This document shows positions 17,007 to 27,041 of a stretch of DNA of 49,473 nt, in pieces. The position numbers were made by a program, and so were the translations under genes. Positions within the stretch are counted from its first letter, which is position 1; the number at the start of each line of letters is the position of its first letter. The DNA comes from Gemmatimonadota bacterium (GTDB taxonomy: Bacteria > Gemmatimonadota > Gemmatimonadetes > Palauibacterales > Palauibacteraceae): the NCBI GenBank assembly GCA_023554245.1, contig JAMJQL010000186.1, forward strand, positions 1 to 49,473. Reading direction: 5' to 3'. The notes under the pieces are model-generated. The model was not told where the DNA came from. It made no database searches and saw nothing but the letters and a program-made list of their open reading frames with translations.

Positions 17007-18215
17007 ATGCAAGGACATTTTCACTTCACGACCGCCGGAGAATCGCACGGCGAGGGCATGTACGTCATCGTCGAGGGTGTGCCCGCCGGGCTCGCTCTCG
17101 CGCCGCACGACGTAGCCCTCGATCTGGCCCGCCGGCAACTGGGCTACGGCCGCGGCGGGCGGATGCAGATCGAGCGCGATGCTGGACGCATAGTTGCCGG
17201 TGTGCGCCTCGGCGAGACGATCGGCTCTCCGGTCGCGATCGTGATTCCCAATCGGGATCACGCGAACTGGCAGATCGCGATGTCGGTGGAAGCCCGGCCC
17301 GACGCTGGCGATGAAGAGCTGCGCCGCGTTCTGCTTCCACGACCGGGACATGCCGACCTCGTGGGGCTTCTCAAGTACGGCCGAAGTGATGCGCGGGACA
17401 TCCTCGAGCGCGCGAGCGCGAGGGAAACCTCGGCGCGGGTGGCGGCCGGAGCGGTTGCTCGACGACTGCTCGGCGAGCTCGGTATCGAGGTCGGCAGCCA
17501 TGTCGTGCGGATCGGTCCGGTTCACACCGATAAGCGCGGGGAGGATGGCACCGATCTGAATCGACGCTCGGATGCTTCCGACGTTCGGTGTATCGACCAC
17601 GAGACCGCGGAGCGGATGCGATCTGCGATCGCCGAGGCCGCGGCGAAGGGCGACACTCTCGGCGGTGTGTTCGAAGTCGTGGCCCGTGGTGTCCCGGTCG
17701 GACTCGGAAGCCACGTTTCCTGGGATCGACGCCTGGACGCCCGAATCGGGGCCGCCATGCTCTCCATACAGGCGATGAAGGGAGTCGAAATCGGACTCGG
17801 GTTCGAGGCCGCCGGGCTGCCCGGGTCTCGAGTTCACGATGAGATCTCGGTCGATCCGACCTCATTACGAACCGGAGGCTTTCAACGCAGTCGCAACAAC
17901 GCTGGCGGCCTCGAAGGGGGCATGACTACCGGAGAACCACTCGTGGTGCGCGTGGCCATGAAGCCACTCAGCTCGCTTACCCGGCCGTTGGGCAGCGTGG
18001 ACCTGACCACGGGAGACGCGGCAGAGGCAGTGCGTGAGCGCAGCGACGTTTGCGCGGTCCCGGCCGCCGCTGTCGTGGGCGAAGCCATGCTGGCGATCGT
18101 TCTCGCAGACGCCGTGCTCGAGAAGTACGGCGGCGACTCGATGACCGAGCTGAAGTCGAATTTCGAAGCCGGTATTGAGCGAATGAACGCGGTCGCGCCG
18201 TTTCGGTCGTCCTGA
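17007..18215 (+). CDS. aroC: Chorismate synthase
   Basis: A 402-residue enzyme converting 5-enolpyruvylshikimate-3-phosphate to chorismate with reduced FMN. It carries the family signatures FTTAGESHGEGM at the N-terminus, GYGRGGRM, and RSDASDVRCID-type and R-x-x-NNAGGLEGGMTTGEP segments. Full length compares with about 360-400 residues in the family. It heads aroC-aroK after a terminator. Placing shikimate genes next to pilQ recalls the pilQ-aroK-aroB order of proteobacteria. Confidence 0.96.
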   Translation: MQGHFHFTTAGESHGEGMYVIVEGVPAGLALAPHDVALDLARRQLGYGRGGRMQIERDAGRIVAGVRLGETIGSPVAIVIPNRDHANWQIAMSVEARPDAGDEELRRVLLPRPGHADLVGLLKYGRSDARDILERASARETSARVAAGAVARRLLGELGIEVGSHVVRIGPVHTDKRGEDGTDLNRRSDASDVRCIDHETAERMRSAIAEAAAKGDTLGGVFEVVARGVPVGLGSHVSWDRRLDARIGAAMLSIQAMKGVEIGLGFEAAGLPGSRVHDEISVDPTSLRTGGFQRSRNNAGGLEGGMTTGEPLVVRVAMKPLSSLTRPLGSVDLTTGDAAEAVRERSDVCAVPAAAVVGEAMLAIVLADAVLEKYGGDSMTELKSNFEAGIERMNAVAPFRSS

Positions 18216-18225
18216 AGCACCGACC

Positions 18226-18816
18226 GTGACGCCGTTGGTGAATCCGATCGTATCGCCGTCCATTCCGGTCGTGCTCGTCGGCCTTTCCGGATCCGGAAAG
18301 AGCACGGTCGGCCAGCTGCTGGCGAGGCGCTGGGCGATTCCCCTGCTCGACCTGGATCGCGAGATCGAGCGTGCAGCCGGTACCTCGATCCCCGAGATAT
18401 TCCGCCGCGAAGGGGAAGGCGGATTTCGCGACCGCGAGGCAGCAGTCACTCGCTCGGTGGCGCTGACGGGACCAGTAGTCGTGGCGACGGGAGGCGGCTG
18501 GATGGCCCGTGCGGAATTGCGTGATACGTGGCCGACTGCCGTGCGCATATGGCTTCAGGTAAGCCCGCGGGAAGCGGCGAATCGGCTCGCCGGCAGGCCC
18601 GGTTCGCGGCCGCTGCTCATGAACGATTCTCCGGAAGCGGTGTTGGAGCAGCTTCTGGTGCAGAGGTTGCCGGCCTACCGTCTTGCCGATTATACGGTAG
18701 ACACCTCTTCCCGGAGTCCATCCGAAGTTGCCGGATTGGTGGCGGCCCTCGTGGAGAAGACCGGCGAAGGACCCGGGCCGGATCCAGTGTCGCATGAATC
18801 GAGAGTGGAGTCCTAG
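18226..18816 (+). CDS. aroK: Shikimate kinase
   Basis: A 196-residue P-loop kinase that phosphorylates shikimate at the 3-hydroxyl. Walker A is GLSGSGKST (19-27). DLDREIE carries the shikimate-binding Asp, the FRRREGEGGFRDRE region carries the conserved Arg, and VVVATGGG is the Walker-B-like glycine triplet. The GTG start lies 10 bp after aroC, with only a weak ribosome site, suggesting coupling to aroC. Confidence 0.93.
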   Translation: MTPLVNPIVSPSIPVVLVGLSGSGKSTVGQLLARRWAIPLLDLDREIERAAGTSIPEIFRREGEGGFRDREAAVTRSVALTGPVVVATGGGWMARAELRDTWPTAVRIWLQVSPREAANRLAGRPGSRPLLMNDSPEAVLEQLLVQRLPAYRLADYTVDTSSRSPSEVAGLVAALVEKTGEGPGPDPVSHESRVES

Positions 18817-18822
18817 ATACAA

Positions 18823-21408
18823 ATGGCGAGTGGAAAGACCAGGCACCTCGTAATCGTCGAGTCGCCGCGGAAGGCGGAAACGCTCAGTAAGGTCCTGGGC
18901 AAGGACTACGACGTCGAAGCGACCGTAGGGCATGTCGTCGACCTCCCGAAGAAGGGGCTCGCCGTGGATGTCGACAACGGATTCGAGCCCGAGTACGTGA
19001 CCGTCCGTGGCAAAGCGAAGATGATCAGCGACCTCAAGCGGCGGGCGAAGAACGCCGACGAGATACTGATCGCGACCGATCCCGACAGGGAGGGAGAGGC
19101 GATCGGATTCCACATCGCCGAGAAGCTCGGGTATCGGGAAGATGACGGAGAGCGCTTTCACAGGGTCAGATTCAACGAGTTCACGAAGGATGCGGTGCTC
19201 GCGGCGATCGCGAAGTCGGGAGACATCGATCTGCGGCAGGTGGACGCGCAGCAGGCCCGACGAATCCTCGACCGTCTGGTCGGATACGGCCTCTCTCCGC
19301 TTCTGTGGAAGAAGATATCGCCGGTGGACCCGGTGAGTCGCCGTCCCCTGTCCGCCGGTCGGGTCCAATCCGTAGCCGTTCGCCTGCTGGTCGAACGCGA
19401 GCGGGAGCGGCGGCGATTCCATGCGGCTTCCTGGTGGGACATTCTGGCGACACTTTCGGCTGATGGAGCGGAGTTTCCCGCTCGCCTGGCGCGGATCGGC
19501 GGCAAGCGTGTCGTCACGGGAAACGACTTCGATTCCACGACCGGCTTGCGGAAGAAGGGATCGGCTGCCGTCGCCCTGGAAGAAGAGGAGGCGCGACAGC
19601 TCGCGGCGGAGCTCGGCGGCGAGGAATTCGTCGTAGCCAGCGTTACTTCGAAGGACTTTCCCCTCAAACCCTACGCGCCGTTTCGCACATCCACACTGCA
19701 GCAGGAGGCGAGCCGAAGGCTGAACCTCTCGCCGCGCGACACGATGAGCCTCGCGCAGCGGCTCTATGAAGCCGGGCACATCACATACATGAGGACCGAC
19801 TCCGTACGTCTGTCCTCCGAGGCGATAGGGGCCGCACGCGGTCGGATCGAGGAGAAGTACGGCAAGGAATACCTGAGTCCCGGGCCGAGGAACTTCGGGA
19901 AGCAGGCGAAGGGCGCCCAGGAGGCGCACGAGGCGATTCGGCCGGCCGGCAACCGGATGCGAACGGCCTCGGAGCTGGCCCTCAGCGGCCGGGAGGCGGC
20001 GCTCTACGATCTGATCTGGAAGCGCATGATGGCCACGCAGATGGCGGAGGCGAAGCGCCGATCGGTGAAGGCGACGCTGCGTGCCGGTGAGACCGAGTTC
20101 GAAGCATCCGGGACGACCACCATTTTTCCAGGCTTCCTTCGTGTCATGGCCGAGGGGAAAGGCGATCCGGCGGAGGCGCTGGGTGAACGTGACAAGCTCC
20201 TGCCTCCGCTTGAAAAAGACCAGGTCGTCGAACAGGTCGAGCTCGAGGCGAAGGGCCACAGCACGCGTCCGCCGGCTCGCTTCGACGAGAGCAGCCTCAT
20301 CGAAGCCCTCGAGAAGGCGGGCGTGGGCCGACCGAGTACCTACGCTTCCACCGTGGGCACGATCCAGGAACGAGGGTACGTCGATCGAGACGGCAAACAG
20401 CTGGTTCCGACGTATCTGGCGTTCGCCGTAACCCGGCTGCTGGAGGAGCACTTCTCGGACCTCGTCGATCCGGGATTCACCTCGGACATGGAGACCGACC
20501 TCGATCGTATCGCCGATGGCGAGCTTCAATGGCAGGAGTTTCTCGAGGACTTTTACAGAGGTCCGGACGGATTCGAGACGCGGCTGGAGGAGCGCGAGGA
20601 GAGCATCGATCCACGAACGGCATCCACGCTGTCGGAGTTCGAGGATATCCGGCCCACGGTACGTATCGGAAGATACGGTCCGTACCTCGAGCTGAACGAG
20701 CAGGAAGAACCGATAAGAGTCACGTTGCCGGAGGGCCTCGCCCCGGCCGACCTGACGGCCGAGAAGGCGGAAGAGCTCATCGAGGCGAAGGAGAAGGCCG
20801 ACCAGCCCCTCGGCCACGACGAGGCGACCGGGCTTCCCGTGCGCCTGCTGATCGGGCGCTACGGCCCCTTCGTCCAGCTCGGTGAGCAGGAGGAGGGTGG
20901 CGAGAAACCGAAGCGTGCATCGCTTCCGAAGGGAATGACTCCCGAGGATGTGGACCTGGCTACTGCTCTCGGCCTCCTTTCGCTGCCGCGCGTGCTGGGT
21001 CCGCATCCGGACGGCGGTGATGTGCTGGCCGGGATCGGGCGCTACGGCCCGTTCGTGGTCCACGAGGGTGACTACCGATCTCTGCAGGAAGGCGATGAGG
21101 TGCTGGCGGTGACGCTCGATCGGGCCCTCGAACTTCTGGCCGAGCCGAAGAAAGGACGTCGACGTGCGGCGCCGAAGGTGCTTCGCGAACTCGGCGAGCA
21201 CCCTGCCGACGGCGAACCGGTGCGGATCCTCGACGGCCGCTACGGTCCCTACGTCAAGCACGGAAAGACGAATGCCTCGCTCCCGAAGGACCTGCCGCCC
21301 GAGCAGGTGGACATGGAGAGGGCCGTGGAGTTGATCGCCGAAAGACAGGCGCGCGGCCCGGCGAAGCGAAAGGGTTCAGGGCGCGGCGGGCGAAAGAAGA
21401 AGGGATGA
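18823..21408 (+). CDS. topA: DNA topoisomerase I
   Basis: An 861-residue type IA topoisomerase that relaxes negative supercoils. The Toprim domain at the N-terminus has VIVESPRKAETL and DPDREGEAIG. SAGRVQSVAVRLL lies in the body, and the catalytic Tyr322 is in ITYMRTDSVRLS. The C-terminus has no tetracysteine zinc fingers. Instead four GRYGP(Y/F) repeat units occur near residues 616, 680, 739 and 805, followed by a Lys/Arg/Gly tail. This zinc-less form is known in actinobacteria, alphaproteobacteria and others. It begins 6 bp after aroK and overlaps trmFO by 4 bp. Confidence 0.96.
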   Translation: MASGKTRHLVIVESPRKAETLSKVLGKDYDVEATVGHVVDLPKKGLAVDVDNGFEPEYVTVRGKAKMISDLKRRAKNADEILIATDPDREGEAIGFHIAEKLGYREDDGERFHRVRFNEFTKDAVLAAIAKSGDIDLRQVDAQQARRILDRLVGYGLSPLLWKKISPVDPVSRRPLSAGRVQSVAVRLLVERERERRRFHAASWWDILATLSADGAEFPARLARIGGKRVVTGNDFDSTTGLRKKGSAAVALEEEEARQLAAELGGEEFVVASVTSKDFPLKPYAPFRTSTLQQEASRRLNLSPRDTMSLAQRLYEAGHITYMRTDSVRLSSEAIGAARGRIEEKYGKEYLSPGPRNFGKQAKGAQEAHEAIRPAGNRMRTASELALSGREAALYDLIWKRMMATQMAEAKRRSVKATLRAGETEFEASGTTTIFPGFLRVMAEGKGDPAEALGERDKLLPPLEKDQVVEQVELEAKGHSTRPPARFDESSLIEALEKAGVGRPSTYASTVGTIQERGYVDRDGKQLVPTYLAFAVTRLLEEHFSDLVDPGFTSDMETDLDRIADGELQWQEFLEDFYRGPDGFETRLEEREESIDPRTASTLSEFEDIRPTVRIGRYGPYLELNEQEEPIRVTLPEGLAPADLTAEKAEELIEAKEKADQPLGHDEATGLPVRLLIGRYGPFVQLGEQEEGGEKPKRASLPKGMTPEDVDLATALGLLSLPRVLGPHPDGGDVLAGIGRYGPFVVHEGDYRSLQEGDEVLAVTLDRALELLAEPKKGRRRAAPKVLRELGEHPADGEPVRILDGRYGPYVKHGKTNASLPKDLPPEQVDMERAVELIAERQARGPAKRKGSGRGGRKKKG

Positions 21409-22763
21409 GCGAGCGCCGGGTCCCGATCATCGGAGGCGGCCTCGCTGGCTCGGAAGCGGCCTGGCAGCTGGCCGAGCTCGGACACGAGGTCGACCTGTTC
21501 GAGATGCGTCCTGTGCGGCAGACACCGGCCCACGCGAGCGAACGGCTTGCCGAAGTCGTATGCACGAACTCGTTCAAGTCCGAAGCTCTCGACACGCCGC
21601 ATGGTCTGTTGAAGGCGGAGATGCGCATCCTCGGTTCGTTCCTGCTCGGGATCGCCGACGAGTCGAAAGTGCCGGCTGGCGCCGCCCTCGCCGTGGACAG
21701 GGAGCGCTTCTCTACGGAGGTGACCCGACGCCTCGAGGCGCACCCGCGCATCCGCGTCCTCCGTGAAGAGGTCACCGAACTGCCATCGCCTCCCGCGATC
21801 GTCGCCACCGGCCCGCTCACGTCGGACGCGCTGTCGGCCAGTATCCGCTCCCGTCTCGGGGAACGGCATCTCGCCTTCTTCGATGCGATAGCGCCGATCG
21901 TGTCGCGCGACTCACTCAGGGAAGAGGTCGTGTACCGGGCCTCCCGATACGGTAAGGGAGAAGCCGACTACCTGAACTGCCCGATGACCGCGACCCAGTA
22001 CGAGGAGTTCATCGACGCACTGCTGGAGGCGGACGTTCACCGCGCGCCCGAGTGGGACGACGTACCGTATTTCGAAGGGTGTCTGCCGGTAGAGGTGATG
22101 GCGGGAAGGGGCCGCGATACGCTCAGATTCGGGCCGATGCGTCCGGTCGGATTGGAGGATCCGAGGACCGGTCGCCGACCGCACGCCGTCGTTCAGCTTC
22201 GGGTGGAAGACAGGGGCGAGCGGATGTGGAATCTCGTAGGATTCCAGACGCGTCTCAAGCACGGAGAGCAGCAGAAGGTCTTCCGTCTGATTCCCGGCCT
22301 GGAGGAGGCCGAGTTCCTGCGATTCGGCTCGATCCATCGAAATACCTATCTCAACTCGCCCGGCCGCCTGTCGGAGCACGGCTCACTCGAGGAGGAGCCC
22401 GCGCTGCTCTTCGCGGGACAGCTCACCGGAGTCGAGGGATATACTGAATCGATTGCCAGCGGCCTCGTGGCTGCCATCAACGTCGATCGGTTGATTGAAG
22501 GCCGGGAGCCTGTCGTTCCGCCGCCCATCACGATGCTGGGCGGACTGTACCGTTATCTCGCGGAGGCGGATCCGGAAGTCTTCCAGCCAATGAACGCGAA
22601 TTTCGGCCTGCTCGACCCGCTGCCGCGGAGAGTCCGTCGGCGACGGGAGCGCCGACTCGCTCACGCCGGTCGCGCGCTCGCGGCGATCCGGGAATGGTGC
22701 GCAGCGATCGACCGCGAAGCGGAATCGCTCCCGGAGCGGGTTCGGGTTCCGGAGCAGGTCTGA
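21405..22763 (+). CDS. trmFO: tRNA (uracil-54-C5)-methyltransferase, folate-dependent
   Basis: A 452-residue FAD enzyme that makes ribothymidine-54 in the T-loop of tRNA using methylenetetrahydrofolate. The dinucleotide-binding motif IIGGGLAGSEAA lies at 8-18. The two cysteines implicated in catalysis in Bacillus TrmFO are present at the same numbers, C53 (VVCTNSFKSE) and C226 (EGCLPVEVMAGRG). GYTESIASG lies near the C-terminus. It overlaps topA by 4 bp and precedes xerC. Confidence 0.95.
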   Translation: MSERRVPIIGGGLAGSEAAWQLAELGHEVDLFEMRPVRQTPAHASERLAEVVCTNSFKSEALDTPHGLLKAEMRILGSFLLGIADESKVPAGAALAVDRERFSTEVTRRLEAHPRIRVLREEVTELPSPPAIVATGPLTSDALSASIRSRLGERHLAFFDAIAPIVSRDSLREEVVYRASRYGKGEADYLNCPMTATQYEEFIDALLEADVHRAPEWDDVPYFEGCLPVEVMAGRGRDTLRFGPMRPVGLEDPRTGRRPHAVVQLRVEDRGERMWNLVGFQTRLKHGEQQKVFRLIPGLEEAEFLRFGSIHRNTYLNSPGRLSEHGSLEEEPALLFAGQLTGVEGYTESIASGLVAAINVDRLIEGREPVVPPPITMLGGLYRYLAEADPEVFQPMNANFGLLDPLPRRVRRRRERRLAHAGRALAAIREWCAAIDREAESLPERVRVPEQV

Positions 22764-22768
22764 ACTGC

Positions 22769-23797
22769 ATGAACGAGATGCCGGCGAACAGGCCTCCGCC
22801 CTCCACCGTCTCGCCGATCGGCGCGCGGGAAGCGATCACGGGCTTTCTCGTCTATGTCGAGCGTGAGCGGCGTCTGTCGCCGCATACCGTCGACGCGTAT
22901 CGGAGAGATCTGGCGTCCTTTGCGGAATTCATGGATCGCGAGGTCGGAGAGTGGGCGCCAGACGGGGTCGACCGGCTCCACATTCGAGGCTGGATGCGGA
23001 GCCTGAGCCAGGCTGGTCGATCTGACAACACGATCCGTCGGAGGCTCTCCGCTCTGCGGGCGCTGTACAAGTACCTGTACCGGATGGAATACACCTCGAG
23101 CAATCCGGCGCGTGCCGTGAGAACGCCGAAGCGGTCCAGCTCTCTGCCGGAGTGGCTGACCCGGTCTCAGACCTCGAAGATGTTCGACGAGATCGAGGAG
23201 GAGACTCGACGCCTGGCGGCCGGGGTGAACTCGGCCGAGGCATCCTCATCGGCGGAGTCCACGATCAGCCGGCCGGCGGAACTGCAGCGTGCGACCCGCG
23301 ATCGGGCGATGGTCGAGCTATTCTATTCGTCAGGTCTCCGCCTGTCCGAGCTTCACGGACTCGACCGATCCGACGTCGATTTCGAAGGAGGTCTCGTCAG
23401 GGTGACCGGCAAGGGTGCCAGACAGAGAATCGTGCCCCTCGGATCGCCGGCAGCAAGGGCCCTGAAAGCGTATCTGTCGATCTCTGCGTCGCTCCCGGAG
23501 CAGGGGAGCGACGGACGCCGACCGCTGTTCACGACCACGACCGGGCGACGGCTCTCGCGCAGACAGATTCAGCGCGTGGTGCGTCGCATCCTCGCCTCTG
23601 TCTCGGGAGCCGGGTCATTGTCCACGCATGGTCTTCGGCACAGTTTCGCCACGCATCTCCTCGATGAAGGAGCGGACTTGATCGCCGTCAAGGAGTTGCT
23701 GGGGCACGCGAGTCTCTCGACCACTCGCGTGTATACGCACACGTCGCGTGAACGACTGCTGGAGGCTTATCGCAAGGCGCACCCGAGGGCCGAATGA
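22769..23797 (+). CDS. xerC: Tyrosine recombinase XerC
   Basis: A 342-residue site-specific recombinase for chromosome dimer resolution. The N-terminal SAM-like core-binding domain spans about 20-115. The catalytic domain has Arg191 in SGLRLSEL, His287-x-x-Arg290 in [14 protein letters not shown], the [10 protein letters not shown] box and nucleophile Tyr near 322 in TRVYTH. A Ser/Glu-rich insertion of about 20-25 residues (about 147-172) lies between the domains, making it longer than the usual 300. ATG 22769 is chosen for GGAGCAGG at 22751-22758. XerC is preferred to XerD because codV/xerC occupies this slot in Firmicutes. Confidence 0.88.
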   Translation: MNEMPANRPPPSTVSPIGAREAITGFLVYVERERRLSPHTVDAYRRDLASFAEFMDREVGEWAPDGVDRLHIRGWMRSLSQAGRSDNTIRRRLSALRALYKYLYRMEYTSSNPARAVRTPKRSSSLPEWLTRSQTSKMFDEIEEETRRLAAGVNSAEASSSAESTISRPAELQRATRDRAMVELFYSSGLRLSELHGLDRSDVDFEGGLVRVTGKGARQRIVPLGSPAARALKAYLSISASLPEQGSDGRRPLFTTTTGRRLSRRQIQRVVRRILASVSGAGSLSTHGLRHSFATHLLDEGADLIAVKELLGHASLSTTRVYTHTSRERLLEAYRKAHPRAE

Positions 23798-23838
23798 TGG
23801 ATCGGGAGCCCGGGGCCAGGGGAGGCAGGAGGAAAGGG

Positions 23839-24387
23839 ATGCGAGGAACCACGATTCTCTGTGTGCGCAAAGATGGGCGCACCGCTCTCGGCGGCGACGG
23901 CCAGGTTACGCTGCAGGACACGGTCGTCAAGTCGCGTGCACAGAAGGTGAGACGTATGAGGGGAGGGGCGATCCTCGCCGGATTCGCAGGCGGCGTGGCG
24001 GACGCGCTCACGCTGTTCGAGAAGTTCGAGGCGCAGCTCGAGCGCCATCCCGGGAATCTCTCCCGTGCGGCCGTCGAGCTGGCGAAGGACTGGCGAGGCG
24101 ATCGCTATCTCCGCCGTCTCGAGGCGCTGCTCGTCGTGGCGGACCGGGAGACCACTCTGCTGGTGTCCGGCAATGGTGAGGTCATCGAGCCGGACGACGG
24201 TATCCTGGCGATCGGATCGGGGGGAGCCTACGCACTCGCGGCCGCGCGCGCTCTCGCTTCGCACTCCGGGCTCGACGCACCGGGAATCGTGCGCGTCGCG
24301 CTCGAAACAGCGGCCGATATCTGCGTCTATACGAACGACAACCTGACCGTGCTGGAGGTGGAAGACCCCGGGGAAGGTGCGCGGTGA
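23839..24387 (+). CDS. hslV: HslV, ATP-dependent protease proteolytic subunit
   Basis: A 182-residue Ntn hydrolase, the peptidase of the HslUV (ClpYQ) complex. The active-site threonine is T4 in [13 protein letters not shown], exposed after removal of three residues. GGDGQVTLQ and [16 protein letters not shown] follow. The start is set at ATG 23839 by a consensus AGGAGG (23827-23832) six bases upstream; the in-frame ATGs at 23794/23797 would hide the catalytic Thr. It is coupled to hslU by a 4-bp overlap. Confidence 0.96.
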   Translation: MRGTTILCVRKDGRTALGGDGQVTLQDTVVKSRAQKVRRMRGGAILAGFAGGVADALTLFEKFEAQLERHPGNLSRAAVELAKDWRGDRYLRRLEALLVVADRETTLLVSGNGEVIEPDDGILAIGSGGAYALAAARALASHSGLDAPGIVRVALETAADICVYTNDNLTVLEVEDPGEGAR

Positions 24388-25880
24388 GCGACTCGAACGA
24401 TCTCCCCGCGGCCCGGACGAACACGGCGCACAGCCCGGTTTCCGCGACGGAGGAAAAGGCCGACTTCTCGGAGCTGACTCCCCGCCAGGTAGTGCACGAA
24501 CTGGACCGCTACATCATCGGGCAGGACGATGCGAAGCGCGCGGTGGCGATCGCGCTCAGAAACCGTTGGCGTCGCCGCAACGTGGAGGGGGATCTGCGGG
24601 ACGAGATCCTTCCCAACAACATCATCATGATCGGACCGACCGGCGTCGGGAAGACGGAGATCGCGCGCCGCCTCGCTCGGCTGGCCGGGGCGCCATTCGT
24701 GAAGGTCGAAGCCTCGAAATTCACGGAGGTCGGCTACGTGGGCCGGGACGTCGAGTCGATGGTCCGTGACCTCGTGGAGTATGCCGTCAACCTCGTTCGG
24801 ACCGAGCGTGAAGAGGACTGCCGCGAGGTCGCTTCCGATCGGGTAGAGGAGCGGCTGCTCGACCTGCTGCTACCGCCGGTTGCGGGTGACTCGTCGCCGT
24901 CGGACGCGGAGAAGGAACCGCCGCGCACCTTCGTGGTCGGCAGCGGCGGAGCCCGGGTCGCCGACACCGAGCCCGAGGAAGACTCCCCCGACGCTCGCAG
25001 ACGTCGGACCCGGGAAAAGCTCAGAGGGCTGCTGAGGGACGGGAAGCTGGAAGAGCGCGAGGTCGAGCTCGATGTTTCCGAGAGTTCTCTGCCGATGATG
25101 GACATGAGCGCGACGGGGATGGAGGGGCTCGACTTCAACTTCATGGAAGTCCTTCAGGACATGATCCCGAAGCGGAGCAAGCGTCGAGTCATGAGCGTGT
25201 CCGAAGCGCGCCGGATTCTGCTTTCCGAGGAGCTGGACCGACTGGTAGACATGGATGAGGTGGTGGACGAAGCGCTCGACCGGGCCGAGACGATGGGTAT
25301 CATCTTCCTCGATGAGCTCGACAAGGTGGCCAGTAAGAACGCACCGGGCGGGCCCGACGTGTCGCGAGAAGGCGTGCAGCGGGACCTGCTGCCGGTCGTG
25401 GAGGGATCTACCGTTCAGACGAAGTACGGCTTCGTCAACACGGATCACATGCTGTTCATCGCAGCGGGGGCCTTTCACGTGAGCCGACCTTCCGACCTGA
25501 TCCCGGAGCTCCAGGGTCGGTTTCCGATCCGGGTCGAGCTGGCAAGCCTGACCGAATCCGACTTCGTTCGGATCCTCCTCGAACCGGAGAATGCGCTTCT
25601 CAAGCAGTATCAGGCGCTCGTCGCGACCGAAGGGGCCACCCTGGAACTCACCCGCGACGCGATCGAGGAGGTCGCGCGGATCGCCGCAGACGTGAACGGT
25701 CGGGTGGAGAACATCGGAGCGAGGCGCTTGCATACGGTGCTGACCAGTCTGCTGGACGACGTGATGTACGGGTTGCCGGAGGAGGGCGCCGGAGAGACGA
25801 TCAACATCGACGGAGGGATTGTTCGCGAGCGACTGTCGAAGATCGTCGAGGACGAGGACCTGCGTCGCTACATTCTCTAG
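24384..25880 (+). CDS. hslU: HslU, ATPase subunit of HslUV protease
   Basis: A 498-residue AAA+ unfoldase starting at a GTG inside the hslV stop. A 30-residue Ser/Ala-rich extension precedes the usual start [18 protein letters not shown]. Walker A is GPTGVGKT, the pore loop is EVGYVGRD, the charged I-domain spans about 150-240 and Walker B is IIFLDELDK. The C-terminus ends EDLRRYIL, the tail that inserts into HslV. It would feed unfolded substrates to HslV. Confidence 0.96.
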   Translation: MSDSNDLPAARTNTAHSPVSATEEKADFSELTPRQVVHELDRYIIGQDDAKRAVAIALRNRWRRRNVEGDLRDEILPNNIIMIGPTGVGKTEIARRLARLAGAPFVKVEASKFTEVGYVGRDVESMVRDLVEYAVNLVRTEREEDCREVASDRVEERLLDLLLPPVAGDSSPSDAEKEPPRTFVVGSGGARVADTEPEEDSPDARRRRTREKLRGLLRDGKLEEREVELDVSESSLPMMDMSATGMEGLDFNFMEVLQDMIPKRSKRRVMSVSEARRILLSEELDRLVDMDEVVDEALDRAETMGIIFLDELDKVASKNAPGGPDVSREGVQRDLLPVVEGSTVQTKYGFVNTDHMLFIAAGAFHVSRPSDLIPELQGRFPIRVELASLTESDFVRILLEPENALLKQYQALVATEGATLELTRDAIEEVARIAADVNGRVENIGARRLHTVLTSLLDDVMYGLPEEGAGETINIDGGIVRERLSKIVEDEDLRRYIL

Positions 25881-25927
25881 GCAGATTCGAAATCAGATGC
25901 GAAGCCAGACACGAAGAGAGCGCAACG

Positions 25928-27034
25928 ATGAGTGACCTCAAGAGGACGCCCCTGTACTCCGAGCACGTCGCGCTCGGGGCCAAGCTCGTTCCGTTCGCCG
26001 GATACGAGATGCCGGTGCAGTATCCGTCGGGCATCCGCGCCGAACACCTGGCTGTTCGTGACTCGGCGGGGCTGTTCGACGTGTCCCACATGGGGGAGTT
26101 CCTGGTGACGGGCCCGGACGCGCTCGCATTTGTCTCCTACGCGACCACGAACGATCCGGCCCGCCTTTCCGAAGGGCAGGCGCAGTACAGCGTCTTCTGC
26201 CACGAGAACGGGGGCGTTGTGGACGATCTGATCGTCTACAGGCTGGGAGACCAGCGTTTCCGGTTGGTCGTCAACGCCGCCAACCTCGCCAAGGACTGGG
26301 CTCACCTGGAGGGATTGGCCTCCCGTTTCGACGTCCAGCTGAAGGATGAGAGCGACGAGATCGGACTGATCGCCCTCCAGGGCCCGAGGGCGCAGGAAAT
26401 CCTCGCACCGCTTTCGTCCGAGCCGCTGGACCCGATCGGCTTCTACGAATTCGCGGTCGGCACCGTGGGCGGGGTACCCGGAGTGATCAGCAGGACCGGG
26501 TACACGGGTGAGGATGGATTCGAGCTGTACGTGCCTTCGGATCGCACCTCGGCGTTGTGGCGCGAGCTGCTCGCGGCCGGCGCTCCCGCGGGGCTCGTCC
26601 CCGCCGGTCTCGGCGCCCGAGACTCCCTCCGGCTCGAGATGGGCTACGCTCTCTACGGAAACGACCTGGATGACCAGACCAGCCCGATCGAGGCAGGGCT
26701 TTCGTGGCTGGTAAAGCTCGACAAGGGAGAATTCGTCGGGCGCGAGGCGCTTCAGCGGCAGAAGGACTCCGGCGTGACCCGTCGCCTGCGCGGCTTCCGG
26801 CTGGCCGAGCGGGGGTTTCCGCGTCCCGGATACGAGGTCGTTCTCGATGGTGAGGTCGTAGGTCCGGTCCGGTCCGGAACGGTGAGTCCATCGCTGGACG
26901 CAGGCATCGGAACGGCATACCTGCCACCGGAGGTCGGATTCGGAGATGAGATCGCGATCCGCATCCGGGGCCGGGAGCTTTCCGCGACGGTCGAACGGAT
27001 GCCGTTCTATCCGGACGGGTCGGTTCGCAAATGA
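25928..27034 (+). CDS. gcvT: Aminomethyltransferase (glycine cleavage T protein)
   Basis: A 368-residue T protein that transfers the methylene group from aminomethyl-lipoyl-H protein to tetrahydrofolate. The N-terminus has [26 protein letters not shown]. The conserved aspartates are D99-D100 in [25 protein letters not shown] lies mid-protein, and [16 protein letters not shown] and a C-terminal [11 protein letters not shown] follow. gcvH and gcvP are not in the window. No glycine riboswitch is visible in the 47-bp gap after hslU. Confidence 0.95.
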   Translation: MSDLKRTPLYSEHVALGAKLVPFAGYEMPVQYPSGIRAEHLAVRDSAGLFDVSHMGEFLVTGPDALAFVSYATTNDPARLSEGQAQYSVFCHENGGVVDDLIVYRLGDQRFRLVVNAANLAKDWAHLEGLASRFDVQLKDESDEIGLIALQGPRAQEILAPLSSEPLDPIGFYEFAVGTVGGVPGVISRTGYTGEDGFELYVPSDRTSALWRELLAAGAPAGLVPAGLGARDSLRLEMGYALYGNDLDDQTSPIEAGLSWLVKLDKGEFVGREALQRQKDSGVTRRLRGFRLAERGFPRPGYEVVLDGEVVGPVRSGTVSPSLDAGIGTAYLPPEVGFGDEIAIRIRGRELSATVERMPFYPDGSVRK

Positions 27035-27041
27035 GGAACTG

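Noticed and set aside
17977-21261. Open frame of 1094 codons on the minus strand opposite topA and aroK
   Set aside because: It is the antisense shadow of clear topA/aroK genes in GC-rich DNA. The product is Arg/Gly/Leu/His-rich with no recognisable domain.
23794-23838. Earlier in-frame ATG starts for hslV
   Set aside because: They would bury the catalytic N-terminal threonine. AGGAGG at 23827-23832 marks ATG 23839.
25881-25927. Glycine riboswitch before gcvT
   Set aside because: Only 47 bp separate hslU and gcvT, too short for the element.
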